Source: Mallotus nudiflorus
Taxonomy: Eukaryota; Streptophyta; Magnoliopsida; Malpighiales; Euphorbiaceae
Direction: 5' to 3'
DNA length: 64,000 nt
Assembly (NCBI GenBank): GCA_947683625.1
Contig: CANTUR010000112.1
Coordinates: 2,232,501-2,296,500 of the forward strand
This document shows positions 1 to 11,031 of the stretch, piece after piece; within the stretch, counting starts at the first letter, position 1; the number at the start of each line of letters is the position of its first letter. The position numbers and the translations under genes are program-made. A model generated the notes under the pieces. That model was not told the DNA's origin, made no database searches, and saw only the letters and a list, made by a program, of their open reading frames with translations.

Positions 1-2
1 AA

Positions 3-77
3 CAAGAATTTAATGATGATGATGATGACAATGAGGGAGACCAAGAATTTAATAATAATGATGATGATGATGACTAA
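3..77 (+). pseudogene. Acidic C-terminal tail of a CACTA transposase-like ORF
   Basis: The reading frame starting at base 3 encodes a tail rich in Asp, Asn and Glu, made of two GAT-rich blocks each preceded by a Gln-Glu-Phe-Asn motif, and ends at TAA (75-77). Acidic C-termini are common in plant TNP2-type CACTA transposases, and the position just upstream of a second tnpA-like gene fits. Only about 24 codons are visible because the window begins inside the ORF, so the assignment rests on context. It could also be an unrelated low-complexity coding end. Confidence 0.4.
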
Positions 78-216
78 ATGATTAGATTCATATTTTCTTG
101 TAATTATTTCAAAAAATATATATGGAATTTACTATTTAATGTTATAACTAATGTAAGATTGTGATAATATTTTTTACTTATTTTTTAAGTGTAATCACCA
201 TAATTTTTTAATAGCT

Positions 217-1797
217 ATGAGCAGCTTATCGACCACTTCTGGTGGACATGCTGAGGAAGTCCTCACACCAACACTGTCTCTAGCACGTACTACAGTCACA
301 GTTCCTATACATCATCATCTACTGATGGAACAAGGAGACTATTAATTAAAGTTGAAGAAAATAAGTAAAGACTTTTTATATAGAATTTTATCTTATGTAT
401 ATTTGTGGGTGTTTTTTATGTGTGTATGACATTGTTGTTTTTCAGTTTGAGTGTGTTTATGATATTGGGATGTGTGTTTGTATATAATGAAATTTTATTC
501 CAAGTCAGTATGATTGAAGCTCATCATGATTAGTTCTCCCATTTATTTTATGTGTAACATTACTTTTTTTCAGGTTAGTTCATATAGGTAGCACTTTGTT
601 TCCTCTAGGTCAAGCAGTATCTACTTACATGCTTGGAAAAATATGTGAAAGATGAGAAGCAACTACGTTTAGTGGGAAGCATCTTTTAAGAGATCTTAAA
701 GACTTTTATTGGGAGGAGTTTAAGGTTAAAATATTTTCTATATTTTTAAGTGAATAAAAATAAATATTCTTTTGTTCATTATTTATAATTATTTTGTATT
801 ACAGAAGAGGTACACTTAGGACCCTATGGATGAAAAGGCTATTAAGAGTTGTTAGTGGCAAAATGTTAAAATGCAGTACCAAACATATCCATACCTGGAG
901 GCATTCTAAGGATGGCTAACCCGATTATGTGACCTAAGAAATTTCGAATAATTGGCAACAACATTGGAACACTCCAGAATGGAAAGAGAAAGCTAAAAAA
1001 TATAAACATAATTGTCTAAGTGAGATAAGTGATCTTGGTACCAGCATGACTAAACATATGTGTGAATCTTGATCTATGGTGCAACATTCTTTAAAAATGG
1101 TAAATTATTAATTATTTAGTGTGCTAATTTTTAGTTTTTATATTTGTAGTTTTTTTTTCTATTTTATCATTCTAAACATGTAGTTACCAACTTATTATTG
1201 TTGAAGGCTAAAGAGTTACAACGCCGGCCTAATAGTTGGGAGCTATTATAGAAAGTGCACATGAAAAAAGATGGAACATTTGTGGATGTGGGGTTAAAAC
1301 AAGTAAATGTAAGTTCATATTTTATTATTTAGTAATTTTAATGTTATTTATAATTGTTAAATCCTAGATTCTAAAATTAACTTAAAAATTTTATTAATTT
1401 AGGATCATATGGAGGAGTTAGTGTCTTCTGCATCTCAGCCTTTGGATGATGGTTCACAACCTCTACCAGTTGACATAGACAGTCTTTATTTTGAGGCTAC
1501 AAGTGGAGAGAAGAGGAGACGTGTATATACTCTTAGTTCATGAGCTGCATCTATCTATCCTTCCTCCTTTCAAAGTAAAGGGACCTCATATGCATCACAG
1601 TCTGCTGCATCAACAACTCAAGTTAAAGAGATTGTGCAATAGGTACTCACAGAGAAGAAAGTAGAGATGGATAAAGCAACTACTGATTTTAATTCTGAAA
1701 AAGAGTGTTTTCAAGAGATACAGTGGAGATGAGGTGCTTCATGGAGCAATGCAATCTAATCAAGAATTTCATAGATCAAGATCTTCTACACCTTAAG
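217..1797 (+). pseudogene. tnpA-like / plant Transposase_24 gene remnant
   Basis: An ATG at 217 opens a Ser/Thr-rich start. Downstream, exon-like blocks are separated by AT-rich introns. One block, about 1207-1309, lies between an AG acceptor and GTAAGT and reads KELQRRPNSWELL, then a stop, then MKKDGTFVD. The THxKKDGTFVD-type motif is the hallmark of the plant Ptta/En/Spm Transposase_24 domain. The next block (about 1403-1640) begins after TTTAG and encodes a Ser/Gln-rich C-terminal region with stops at 1541 and 1640. The protein would bind element termini. Several in-frame stops (TAG/TGA) mean it is non-functional. Exon borders are approximate. Confidence 0.6.
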
Positions 1798-2039
1798 CTA
1801 GGTGATGACTTGTTTACCCATTTGATATGTCACAAAACATAGATGTTTTATTATTAGTTATGTTTGACTTATATTACTTTTATGCTTTTTTATGTATACT
1901 ATTTAATTTTTTCTCTTATGAAATACATTTTTAATTATTGAATTTCAATTTTCCTCTAATTTTGTTAAAATGTATCAAAATATATTCTAATTAGAAATAA
2001 CATTTAATTTATAAAAATTACATAAAATATAATAACAAG

Positions 2040-2508
2040 ACAAAAAAAATAGTGATGGAATAGTGCTTGACATAAATTGTGATGGTTTAGTAATTAGTGA
2101 TAGATTTTTGTCACTAATATGTCGTGAAAATTGTGACTGATTTCGGTCGCTAATCTGTCTCAAAATTGTGATGAAATTCCGTCTCAACCTTTTCCCTTGA
2201 CATAAATTTAGTGACAGAAACCATTTTCATTACAAAATTGTGACGAATTACCATCACAATTTTTTGACAAAAATACCTTTTTGTCATTGAATTTTTTGTG
2301 ACGAAAATTATTTCTGTCATAAGTTTGTGATGGATTTCCTTCAAAAATTCATCACAAAATTTTGTGACGGAATTTTTTTCCATTACAAAAATTAGCGATG
2401 ATCAATATTTTGACGATAAGAGTTTCGTCACAAATCTGTCATTAAACCTGATTTGTGATGGAATTGTGATAGAAATTTCTATCACTATTTTGTTGTTTTC
2501 TTGTAGTA
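2040..2508. repeat. CACTA subterminal repeat zone and terminal repeat
   Basis: Roughly a dozen copies of short motifs of the type TTGTGACGGAATTT and its inverse, AAATTCCGTCACAA, occur in both orientations, ending in the terminal TTTTCTTGTAGTA at 2496-2508. Such arrays are the known binding sites for the TnpA protein in En/Spm elements. The terminal G of the canonical TAGTG end is replaced by A. Confidence 0.68.
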
Positions 2509-2914
2509 ATAATTGATATGTGAACTATGAATTTTTTTTTCTAGAGTTTAATTTTATGTGTATCTCATTGCGAAACGTGAGTAACTTTTCTAGTTACATA
2601 TATAAATGTCAATAGCATGCAACAAAGTTTAATACAACAATCTAAAATAAAGAAAAATAAAAAATTACTAACTCAAGATCATTGCCTGTGTCCTCAGAAT
2701 TAGCATGAGTAGTCACCTCTAGAGATCTAGATGGATCTAATGCCAAAAGTTGAGAAGTAGATTAACCATGAGCAAACCTATGCATAATCAGCTTCCTACA
2801 ATTTTGGATGAATATTAAAGCGTCTAACTTCAAATTATAAACAAATCATGTTTCACTTAACAAGAATATAATTTCAATTGTTATATAAAAATTAAAGACT
2901 CAAACTTTCATGTC

Positions 2915-2918
<4 letters not shown>

Positions 2919-2961
<43 letters not shown>
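2919..2961. repeat. (AT)n microsatellite
   Basis: About 21 perfect AT dinucleotides. Confidence 0.95.
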
Positions 2962-2964
<3 letters not shown>

Positions 2965-3392
2965 TTCTATTTTCATTATCATTAAAAACAATCCTCTGTA
3001 AATTTCCTTAATTTAGCCAAAACCTACAAATAAATCACAACCAAAATATAATAAAAGACAATGTAATTTGACAAAAATGAACATTAATCAACAAAATTCT
3101 ACATATGAACCCAATAAAAAATAAGTAACTAATTCCAGTAAGGAATACCAAATTAAATACAACAGCCAAGCACTTAAAATACTTAAAATTGAGAGTTTGG
3201 ATAATAATAATAAATAAGATATTATCATATGCCTATAATTAAGCAATAAAAAGGAACTCAACACTAGTTAACTAGAAAATTGATCTAATAATTCATATGC
3301 ACAATTAAATATAACTTAAAACTATAACATATTATAAACAAAAACAAAAAAAGAAAATTTATAAACAAAAAGAAAATACAAACACAAAAGTC

Positions 3393-3394
<2 letters not shown>

Positions 3395-3477
<83 letters not shown>
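3395..3477. repeat. (AT)n microsatellite, long
   Basis: About 41 uninterrupted AT units, one of the longest perfect dinucleotide runs in the window. Open reading frames across it (alternating Tyr-Ile) are artefacts. Confidence 0.95.
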
Positions 3478-3480
<3 letters not shown>

Positions 3481-3490
3481 AATTAAACAA

Positions 3491-3508
3491 ATAATAATAA
3501 TAATAATA

Positions 3509-3562
<54 letters not shown>
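3491..3562. repeat. (ATA)n-(TTA)n trinucleotide tract, partly palindromic
   Basis: A short (ATA)n block of about 6 units runs directly into a longer (TTA)n block of about 18 units. Because TTA/TAA are complementary, the two halves can fold back on each other. Confidence 0.9.
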
Positions 3563-3564
<2 letters not shown>

Positions 3565-3713
3565 ATAAGAGTTTTAAAAATAATAACAATATTATTTATT
3601 TATACAACAATTTGATATGAACTTAATATAGTTATAATTCATTACATTTTTTATAAATATTTTATTTAAATAATTATATAATATTACTTAAATATTTCTT
3701 ATAATTAATTTTT

Positions 3714-3840
3714 GGCCAAATACACCTTTTCACCCCCTAAACTTTCCAAATTTAACCTATTGCACCTCTCAACTATCACTTTTTTCTATAGCACATATAT
3801 ACTTCTATTTTGGACCCATGTCACCCTCCAAGGTAACAGA
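3714..3840 (+). repeat. Left terminal inverted repeat of the Mutator-like element
   Basis: Begins GGCCAAATACACC. Its inverted partner lies at about 48420-48526. The arms are diverged by several substitutions and small indels, so the element is old. Confidence 0.62.
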
Positions 3841-4000
3841 CTTATTTCTATAGGACGTATGGTATGCTAGCATGGATTGGTGCATGTTTACATACGAACA
3901 TGAGCATGTTGAGACTCCAAAACAGATCTGATGTGGACATTTTCCTTTGTTTTTTTCTTTCTTTTTTTTTTTTTTACCAAGACAATTTCCTTTGTTGAAG

Positions 4001-4197
4001 TGTAATGACCCAATATTTTTAAATTATATAAAATTATTTTGAGATTTGTAGTATTAATAATATTTTAAATATTATTTATACATTATCATTATTTGTGAAT
4101 AATATTCGTTATTTTATGTTAAATATTTTCTTTCGTAAAATAATTTATTTGGAAGTTTTATTATTTAAAAACATTAAAGTTATTATTATTATTATTA

Positions 4198-4268
<71 letters not shown>

Positions 4269-4302
4269 TATTATTATTATTACTATGCATGTGCATGTGT
4301 TG

Positions 4303-4335
<33 letters not shown>

Positions 4336-5187
4336 ATTTCTTTCTTTCCTCCTTTCTTTTCTCTTTTCCCCTTCTTCCCATTTTCTCCTGTTTTCTTGTC
4401 ATTGTCACTGCGCCACCCACCTCATCGAAGCAGCCACCACTCATCATCGTCCTCTTCCCTTTTCCTCTCCTTCCTTTCCACCACCAGTAGAGTGTCTACG
4501 CATCATCAGAAACCGCCTGAAACTAAGACTGCACAGAGGGAGCTCCATGGTCGCCGACAACTCCCTCGGCCACCTTAGCTCATCATTCCGATCTCTTTGG
4601 ACTCCCTGAGCTATAAGGATTCCATTTTCAAGCTTGGTTCAAGCTTAAACCTAACCATTTGTGAGTTTTCACTAAGTTTTAGTTTATGTCTATTTTAGTT
4701 TTTATTTTTTTTAAACTTGATTTCTTGAGTTTTAGGTTTAATGCCTTTAGAAATGTTGTCTAGGGTAGCTTAAGCTTCACAAATATAATTTTTGTTGATT
4801 CTTTTGAATTAATTGGATTATGGGTTTTGAGTTTTCTGGCGAGTCACTGTTCCGGTGGCCCTCGCCGGAAAACTTTTGTATTTTTAATAAATAGTATAGA
4901 TTATTTGAAATATAGTTTGTGAAGGAAGTTTATGAAAATTCCGTCCTAATTATTTACTATGAATTTTCAAAGGTTTATGTGAAAAATTAATTTTTGGAAA
5001 AATTAATATAAATTGGTGAATTTTGTGTTTTAATTAAAATTATAGTTAATTAGTATGTTTTAAATAATTTTGGAATAATAAATAGTATTAAAATAATTTT
5101 TAAGAATTATTTACTATTTTTAACTAATTAATACTAATTTTTGAAAATATATTCAAATAATAATTTTATATACTGTTTTTGCGATTA
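4001..5187 (+). mobile_element. Solo LTR C, first part (interrupted by element B)
   Basis: Starts TGTAATGACCC at 4001 and resumes at 45617. It is in + orientation, opposite to every other LTR here. The flanking 5-bp duplication tgaag (3996-4000 and 47445-47449) proves a single insertion, and no internal region is present, so it is a solo LTR of about 3.0 kb. This part contains a (TTA)n tract (about 4180-4282), an (AT)n tract (4303-4332), a C/T-rich leader-like segment (4340-4600) and a splice-donor-like GTGAGT at 4661-4666. Confidence 0.88.
4180..4282. repeat. (TTA)n microsatellite within LTR C
   Basis: About 30 near-perfect TTA/ATT units, followed shortly by (AT)n at 4303-4332. Apparent poly-Ile/poly-Leu ORFs here are artefacts. 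Confidence 0.95.
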
Positions 5188-5476
5188 TGTCACGACTCGA
5201 ACCCAAGGCATGTGACCGACACTAGGGAATAAGAAAACATAAAGCTACCAAAATCCATCTCAAGCCTTAAAAGGAAAACGCGGAATATTTCATTTTAAAA
5301 CCTCACAATAAAATATTCAAATAATATTTTTATACACTATTTTTGTGATTATGTCATGGCATGAACCCAGAACACATGACCGGCACTAGGAAATGGGAAA
5401 ACATAAAGCTACCAAAACCAATAGCAAGCCTTAAAAGGAAAACGTGGAATATTTCACTTTAAAACCTCATAATAAA
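5149..5476. repeat. 164-bp tandem duplication spanning the host/LTR-B junction
   Basis: Unit 1 (5149-5312) and unit 2 (5313-5476) each contain about 39 bp of flanking LTR C sequence, the gatta target duplication, and the first about 125 bp of LTR B from TGTCA. The 5' LTR of B at 16663 has only one such unit, so the copy arose after insertion. The units now differ at many positions, so the event is old. Confidence 0.85.
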
Positions 5477-8282
5477 ATAATTAAATCATAATGCACATTA
5501 TCAAACTGATTTTTCTCAATTTAATTAAACCATAACATCATGGTGCATAAAATAAATAAACATCATCAGTTATATAAAATAGTATCTCAATACATAATAT
5601 CCAAATTTAAAATATGTAGTTATACAATTATGTACTACGATACACTGATACTAATACAAATAGAACTATATAGACCTGCATAAGATAGCTGGTAAAAGAG
5701 CTACTTGGCGTAGAGAAGTAGGCCTAACAGAAGACTCTCAAACTCCTAAAAAAATAAATTGAGGGGAGTTAGACCTCACTGAGTAAGCTAATAAAAGAAA
5801 TGAATGTGGTTTAAAAATCTCCTTTAAAATAAGTTTTTTTATGAAAATATAATATATTTATAATTTTATTCAAATTCTTTGATATATATATATAAGAAAC
5901 CCATTTTTCAAAGGAAAGAAATAAATATTTAAATGCTTTTTAAAACATTTCAGTATAAAAAAAACTAGGTAGAACCTGAGTTCTAAATTTTTAACAGTCA
6001 TTCGGCTCACTTATATCCAAGACTGTCGATCCCGAGAGCAAAGCATCATCAGGATGCACAGCCACAGTCACATCACTTAATCCAATATCACTAGTAGTGT
6101 CCGAGAGCAAAGCATCACCAGATCAGTGATTTAATAAATATTAATTCAACTATACTGGCGGTGTTCGAGAGCAAAATATCACCAGACCTTCGGTCCTAGT
6201 ATTTTTTAAATAATCAAATATTATATTATTGGCGATGTCCAAGAGCAAAGCATCACCAGACCATCGGCCCCAATAATATAATCAAATATTTTATCGATGC
6301 ACACACGGTCCTGATGAAACCCATCAGGTAGTCCATTCTACCGTAGTTTATTTAAAATAAATGAGATTAAATAAAACAATGAAAATTACAGTAAATAAAA
6401 ATAAAATAAAATAAACCAACTATAATTTAAATCATCCATCATTATTTAAAAGTACCGACTAGAATCTCACAAATATATAATTCATCAAAATTGAATATGA
6501 TTTAAATTGAAAGACCCGACATTCAAATCAAATATTAACTTACAAGATGAAAGGCGCTCCTCTGATATGTCGTGTCCGACCTCGACTGGTAGACGCAACC
6601 GAAAGGGCTGCTAACAAACAGAAAATGAAATGACAATCTAGAAAATAGAAACCCTAACTTTTAGAATTTCTAAGGAAGACTCAACTCATAATTCAAAAAT
6701 TAGGATTGACCCGATGTCACGTTTTACCAGAAATCAATCGAAAATTGGGCAAAGTCTTCTCTGTAAAACAAAAATCCCTCTACCGAAGTAGAGTAAATCC
6801 TATAAGCAAACACAATTATAAATTCACACAAGCTCAACACCTTGGGTTGGTATCCCAAACTACACAAATCCCCAACCGAGGTTCACAATCCACTAAAAAT
6901 AAATAATTTAATAATAAATATTTAAAATCATTAAAAACCCATAAAATACCCAAAATGCCACAATTTAATTTATTTAAATAATAAAACATTAAAACTAATT
7001 ATTTTTCCAAATTAGATAATAAAATCCTAATAATTAATATAATATTAATAAAATCCAATTTTACAATTATTCATCATAAAATAGTCAAATTCACATTTAA
7101 TTATTTAAATAGCTTTAATATATTATAAAATTAATTAAAAACCCATTTAATCACAAAATAATAAATAATTTAATATTGAATATAAATTTTAAAAAATTAG
7201 AATTAATTAGTTAAAAATAGTAATTTGTTTATAAAAATTATTCTAATACTCTATAAAATTCTAAAATCATTTAAAATATAAATTAACTTTATTTTCAACA
7301 AAATTACATAATTGCCCCAAAATTCCAATATTCACATAAACATAATAATTCCTCAAAAATAATATTAATTTACTAAAAATATTTTTATTAACACAAAAAC
7401 TACTAACTTAATATACTAACACTAATTACTCAAATTTCCAACCAAAAATAATTAATTAACATAATTAACAAAAATTACAATTTATATTATTAAAACATTC
7501 AAAAATACCCATAATTAAAATTAACTAAAATAATTTAAAATCAATTAAGTATATATGTAGATCAACTCAAAAATTAACCAAATATTAAAATAAATAACAA
7601 TAAATTAAGCAGAAATTATACTAATTAACTAAAAATTAAAATAAACACAATAACTAATAAACAACAAAGAAATGACACATAATCAACTTAACAAAATCAA
7701 CTAAACTAAGCTAGAACTCACCTAAAGTAGAAATCTAGGACAGGGGAGGGCTGCTGCTTGGACCGGAGCTACTACTGTTGTTGATCTTCGGTGCTGTTGT
7801 TGTTGCTGTTGTTGTCATTGTTGTTGTTGTCATTATCATTGTTGTTGAGACAGTAAGAAGAAGAGAGAAACAAGTGGTGGTGTTGCTGGAAAAAGAAAGA
7901 AGACAGCGAGAGAGGGCAGGAAGAAATGGGACAGCAGGGAGAAAAAGAAAGGAAATGGCGTGGAACGAGAAGGAAAAAAGGAAAAAATGGGGTTGGTGAG
8001 TTTATATATATATATATAATACAATAATAATAATAACTCTAGTTAAAAAAAATGCTATGTAAATAATACTAATCAATAATAATAATTCTATGTAAATAAA
8101 TAAAAAATTGAGATGGAATAATAAATATATTAATAGTTTCCAAATAGAATTTTAAATTTAGTAATTAAATATAGTAATTTAATGTAATAATAACAACAAC
8201 ATACGATAAAAATTATTAATAATGCTGCAAATCTCGATATTTAATTATATAAAATAATTTTAAAAAAATTCGAGTTATTACA
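5188..8282 (-). repeat. 3' LTR of element B
   Basis: Runs from TGTCACGACTCG at 5188 (alternative start 5352 because of the junction duplication) to GTTATTACA at 8282. Read on the - strand it has a leader with CTG/GTT triplets (7740-7860), a donor-like GTGAGT (7716-7721), an acceptor-like TTATAG (exon start 6799), a donor-like GTAAGT (6538-6543), a repeat cluster at 6028-6275 and an acceptor-like TTTTTTTAG (exon start 5745). Confidence 0.88.
6028..6275. repeat. Four-fold short repeat cluster in LTR B
   Basis: A motif around GAGAGCAAAGCATCACCAG recurs four times at intervals of about 60-90 bp, each usually followed by a CATCGG/TTCGG-type word. The same cluster is present in the other B LTR (17366-17625). 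A-type LTRs carry a different repeat pair at the equivalent place. Confidence 0.8.
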
Positions 8283-8295
8283 GTCTTCCCTCCTT
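8283..8295 (-). promoter_or_regulatory. Polypurine tract of element B
   Basis: On the - strand the sequence immediately before the 3' LTR is AAGGAGGGAAGAC, the expected primer for plus-strand DNA synthesis. Confidence 0.8.
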
Positions 8296-8329
8296 ACAGA
8301 AATTCGTCCTCAAATTTCAAAGAAAAGCA

Positions 8330-8540
8330 AGGAAATATAAGTTCTATTGATGAAAAAGATAAGGATAGGCGGCTTACATCTCGGATTGTATCTCCCACAT
8401 ACAGTCTTCTGCTATGTGGTTACTCCAAAGCACTTTCGCCATCGAAATCTCCTTGGATCAAAGCTGGTGAACCTGGCGATCCACAATCGCCACTAGATAT
8501 TCCTCGTAAGACAGATCCTCGCTAAGCTCCACTGCTTAAG
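8330..8540 (-). pseudogene. Element B: chromodomain end of pol
   Basis: Degenerate - strand sequence colinear with the chromodomain of A1 and A2 (the region ending near the Tyr-Pro-Tyr-Leu-Phe terminus). The frame is broken. A chromodomain would tether integrase to methylated histone H3 in heterochromatin; here it is a relic. Confidence 0.5.
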
Positions 8541-9283
8541 GCTAAAGTACATGAGAAGGATTAGGAATATACTTTTTCAGCATAGATACATGGATCACTG
8601 GGTGGATTTGAGATAACTCAGATGGCAACACCAGTCTATAGGCCACTTTTCCAACTCGTGACTGTATCTCAAAAGGTCCAATGTATCTCAGAACCAACTT
8701 ACCCTTCTTACCGAACCTCATAACTCCTTTCATCGAAGATACCTTTAAAAACACCATATCTCCAACTAGAAAGGAAACATCTTTCCTTCTAGGATTAGTA
8801 TAACTCTTCTACCTGTTGAAAGCTATCCTTAACCTTTGTTGAATGATAGGGACTTTCTCAGAAGTAATCTACACTAGCCCTGGACCTGATAGTTGTCTCT
8901 CACCTATTTCCCAATATAAAGGTGATCTACACTTCTTACCATACAACGCTTCATATGGAGCCATCTCAATACTTGTATGATAACTATTGTTATATGCAAA
9001 TTCAATCAATGGCAAGTGGTTATCCTATTAACCTCCAAAATCCATCACACACATTATGAGCATATCCTCTAAAGTCTAAATGGTCCTTTCAGACTGACCA
9101 TTAGTTTGAGGATGGAATGTTGTACTGAAGTCTAACCTTGTACCCAAAGCTTTATGCAACTCTTTCCAGAAAACTGATGTAAAAGTGGCTCCTCTATTAA
9201 ATATTATGCTCACTGGAACTCCATAAAGATAAATAATTTTGCTGACATACAACCATGCCAACCTGTCAGTGGAGTATGTCTTC

Positions 9284-9401
9284 TTAACTGGCAGAAAGTG
9301 AGCTGACTTAGTTAACCTATCAATAATCACCCAAATTGCATCACTTAACTGGTAGAAAGTGAGTTGACTTAGTTAACTTGTCAATAATCACCCAAATTGC
9401 A
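9284..9401. repeat. About 60-bp tandem duplication inside B integrase
   Basis: The segment coding for the WVIIDRLTKSAHFLPVK-type motif is present twice in a row with a few differences; neither A1 nor A2 has the second copy. Confidence 0.85.
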
Positions 9402-9571
9402 TTAAATCCACCTGTCGTCTGAGGCAAACTAGTCACAAAATCCATGGCAATCATATCCCACTTCCACTCTGGGATAGGCATAGGCTGTAACAATCCTAAG
9501 GGCCTCTGATGCTCTAGTTTCACCTGCTGACATGTAAGACACCTGGATACAAATTCTGTAACATCCTTCTT

Positions 9572-9680
9572 CATTCCATTCCACCAGTATATATCCTTTA
9601 AATTATAATACATCTTAGCAAAACCCATTCCATTCCACTAGTATATATCCTTTATATTATGATACATCTTGGTGGAACTT
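9572..9680. repeat. About 54-bp tandem duplication in the B integrase zinc region
   Basis: The words CATTCCA, CCA(C)AGTATATATCC and ATACATCTT repeat in the same order at an offset of about 54 bp. This is a second, independent local duplication close to the first. Confidence 0.75.
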
Positions 9681-9960
9681 AGATGAATACTGTAAGCAAA
9701 AAAATGTGCCTCTTCCAAGATCTCTTTCCTCAGATCATCAATGTCTGGCACACACAATAGAGTACCCAAGCAAAGAACACATTTACTGTTAATCAAAAAC
9801 TCTCTGGATTAACCCTGTTGCACCTCAAACATAATTCTCTACAGTTGTGGGTCCTTTCTTTGATCTACCATAACTTTGTCCAAGTACACTGACCATACTC
9901 TGAATTGAGCTACAAGGCATTTCTTAGCCACTTTCAACTACAAACCCTAATTAATCAGTT

Positions 9961-10477
9961 CATGCAACTCCTAAATAATCAGCCTCCTCTTAGTATTGAT
10001 ATGGGTAAGACTGCCTACTGATATTTTGCTCAACGCATTAGCTACCACATTTGCCTTGCCTAGGTGGTAAAGAATCGAATAATCGTATTCATTCAGAAGT
10101 TCCATCCATCTTCTTTGCCTTAGGTTCAAATCCCTCTGCTTGAATATATAATTCAAGCTCTTGTGGTTGGTGTATATTTCATAAGTGACACCATACAGGT
10201 AATGCCTTCAAATCTTCTGTGCAAAAATAACTGCTGCCATCTCCAGATCATGAGTGGGAGAATTCTGCTCATGCTTCTTCAACTACCTTGAAGCATAAGT
10301 AACCACTCTGCCATTCTACATTAGCACATAACCCAATCCTACATGGGAAGCATCATAATACACTATGTATCCATCGTTACCAAAAGGCAAAGTCAGCATT
10401 GGAGCTTAAGTTAATAAATCCTTAAGCAACTGGAAATGGTCCTCACATATGTCAGTCCACACGAATCTAACATTTTT
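9961..10477 (-). pseudogene. Element B: RNase H region, broken
   Basis: Fragment 9971-10156 encodes the end of RNase H, with RDLNLRQRRWMELL and ILYHLGKANVVANALSK. The usual DALSR Asp is Asn here. Upstream sequence is colinear with the TDHKSL and YASRQLKKHEQN regions of A1 but contains stops, many at positions where A1 has CAG. RNase H would remove the RNA template during reverse transcription. Confidence 0.75.
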
Positions 10478-11031
10478 CTAGGTCAGCCTGGTCAAAGGCG
10501 CGACAATCTTATAGAAATCCTTCACAAATCTCTTGTAATAGCCCGCTAAACCCAGAAAACTTCTCACTTCTATGACCGTTGTGGGTCTTAGCCACTCAGT
10601 GATCGCCTCTATTTTCTTGGGATCCACCTGAATGCCATCTTTAGATACCACATGGCCTAAGAATGCCACTTGGTCTAACCAGAACTCACATTTTGAAAAC
10701 TTGGTAGACAACTGGTACTCTCTTAAAGTCTACAGCACCAATCTTAAATGCATTGCATGCTCTGCCTTATTCTTAGAATAAACCAAAATATCATTAATAA
10801 ACACAATCATAAATTGGTCCAAGAATGGCCTAAACACCATGTTCATCAAGTCTATAAAGGCTGCTAAGGCACTAGTCAACCCAAAGGACATCACTAGAAA
10901 CTCATAGTGGCCACACCTAGTCCGAAATGCTGACTTGGGTACATCCTCACTTCTAATCCTCAGCTGATGATACCCAGATCTCAAATCAATTTTTGAAAAA
11001 TACTGAGCTCCTTGCAATTAATCAAACAAAT
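10478..11031 (-). pseudogene. Element B: C-terminal half of reverse transcriptase, catalytic Asp lost
   Basis: Fragments 10478-10711 (FSKCEFWLDQVAFLGHVV, IEVRSFLGLAGYYKRF) and 10730-11017 (YFSKIDLRSGYHQLRI) are clear RT. The active-site box reads FINDILVYS instead of FIDDILVYS: the first Asp of the metal-binding pair is Asn, which would abolish polymerisation. The gene is cut at 11031 by solo LTR A' and resumes at 14275. Confidence 0.85.

Larger units (their letters stand above)
1..2508 (+). mobile_element. 3' part of a degenerate CACTA (En/Spm) DNA transposon
   Basis: The left end lies outside the window. The + strand shows the end of one ORF with an acidic tail, then a second, intron-containing gene remnant, then about 450 bp of short direct and inverted repeats built on GTGAC(G)GAATTT/GTCAC. 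It stops at TTTTCTTGTAGTA, the inverse of a TACTACAAGAAAA terminus (canonical CACTACAAGAAAA with one change at the first base). This order of transposase tail, tnpA-like gene, subterminal repeats and CACTA terminus is typical of plant En/Spm elements. Many stops show that it is dead. The family call is inferred from terminus, subterminal repeats and gene order together. Confidence 0.72.
2509..3713. other. AT-rich non-coding stretch with microsatellites
   Basis: No gene was recognised. A short segment at about 2670-2830 reads open on the - strand apart from one stop (it includes SQLLALDPSRSLEVTTHANS) and may be an exon relic of another transposon, but no family was identified. The rest is A/T-rich sequence with two (AT)n tracts and a (TAA)n/(TTA)n tract listed separately. 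It lies between the CACTA terminus and the terminal inverted repeat at 3714. Confidence 0.45.
8541..9960 (-). pseudogene. Element B: integrase region, broken
   Basis: Open fragments at 8542-8757, 9076-9330 and 9341-9628 encode, from C- to N-terminus, the GPF/Y module (YIGPFEIQSRVGKVAYRL), the catalytic core and the HHCC zinc region (CLTCQQVK). The second catalytic Asp of the DDE triad is replaced by Asn (the motif reads FNRG where A1 has SDRG). Two local tandem duplications (about 9284-9401 and 9572-9680) break the frame. Integrase would insert the cDNA; this copy cannot be active. Confidence 0.8.

Noticed and set aside
3285..3589. ORFs of alternating Tyr-Ile or poly-Asn
   Set aside because: They are translations of (AT)n and (TTA)n microsatellites, not genes. 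The same holds for those at 4095-4609, 45051-45486, 60475-60729 and 61737-61966.
6028..6275. CRISPR-like spaced repeats
   Set aside because: The repeats are imperfect, only four in number, present in both LTRs of B and in a plant retroelement context. They are LTR repeats.
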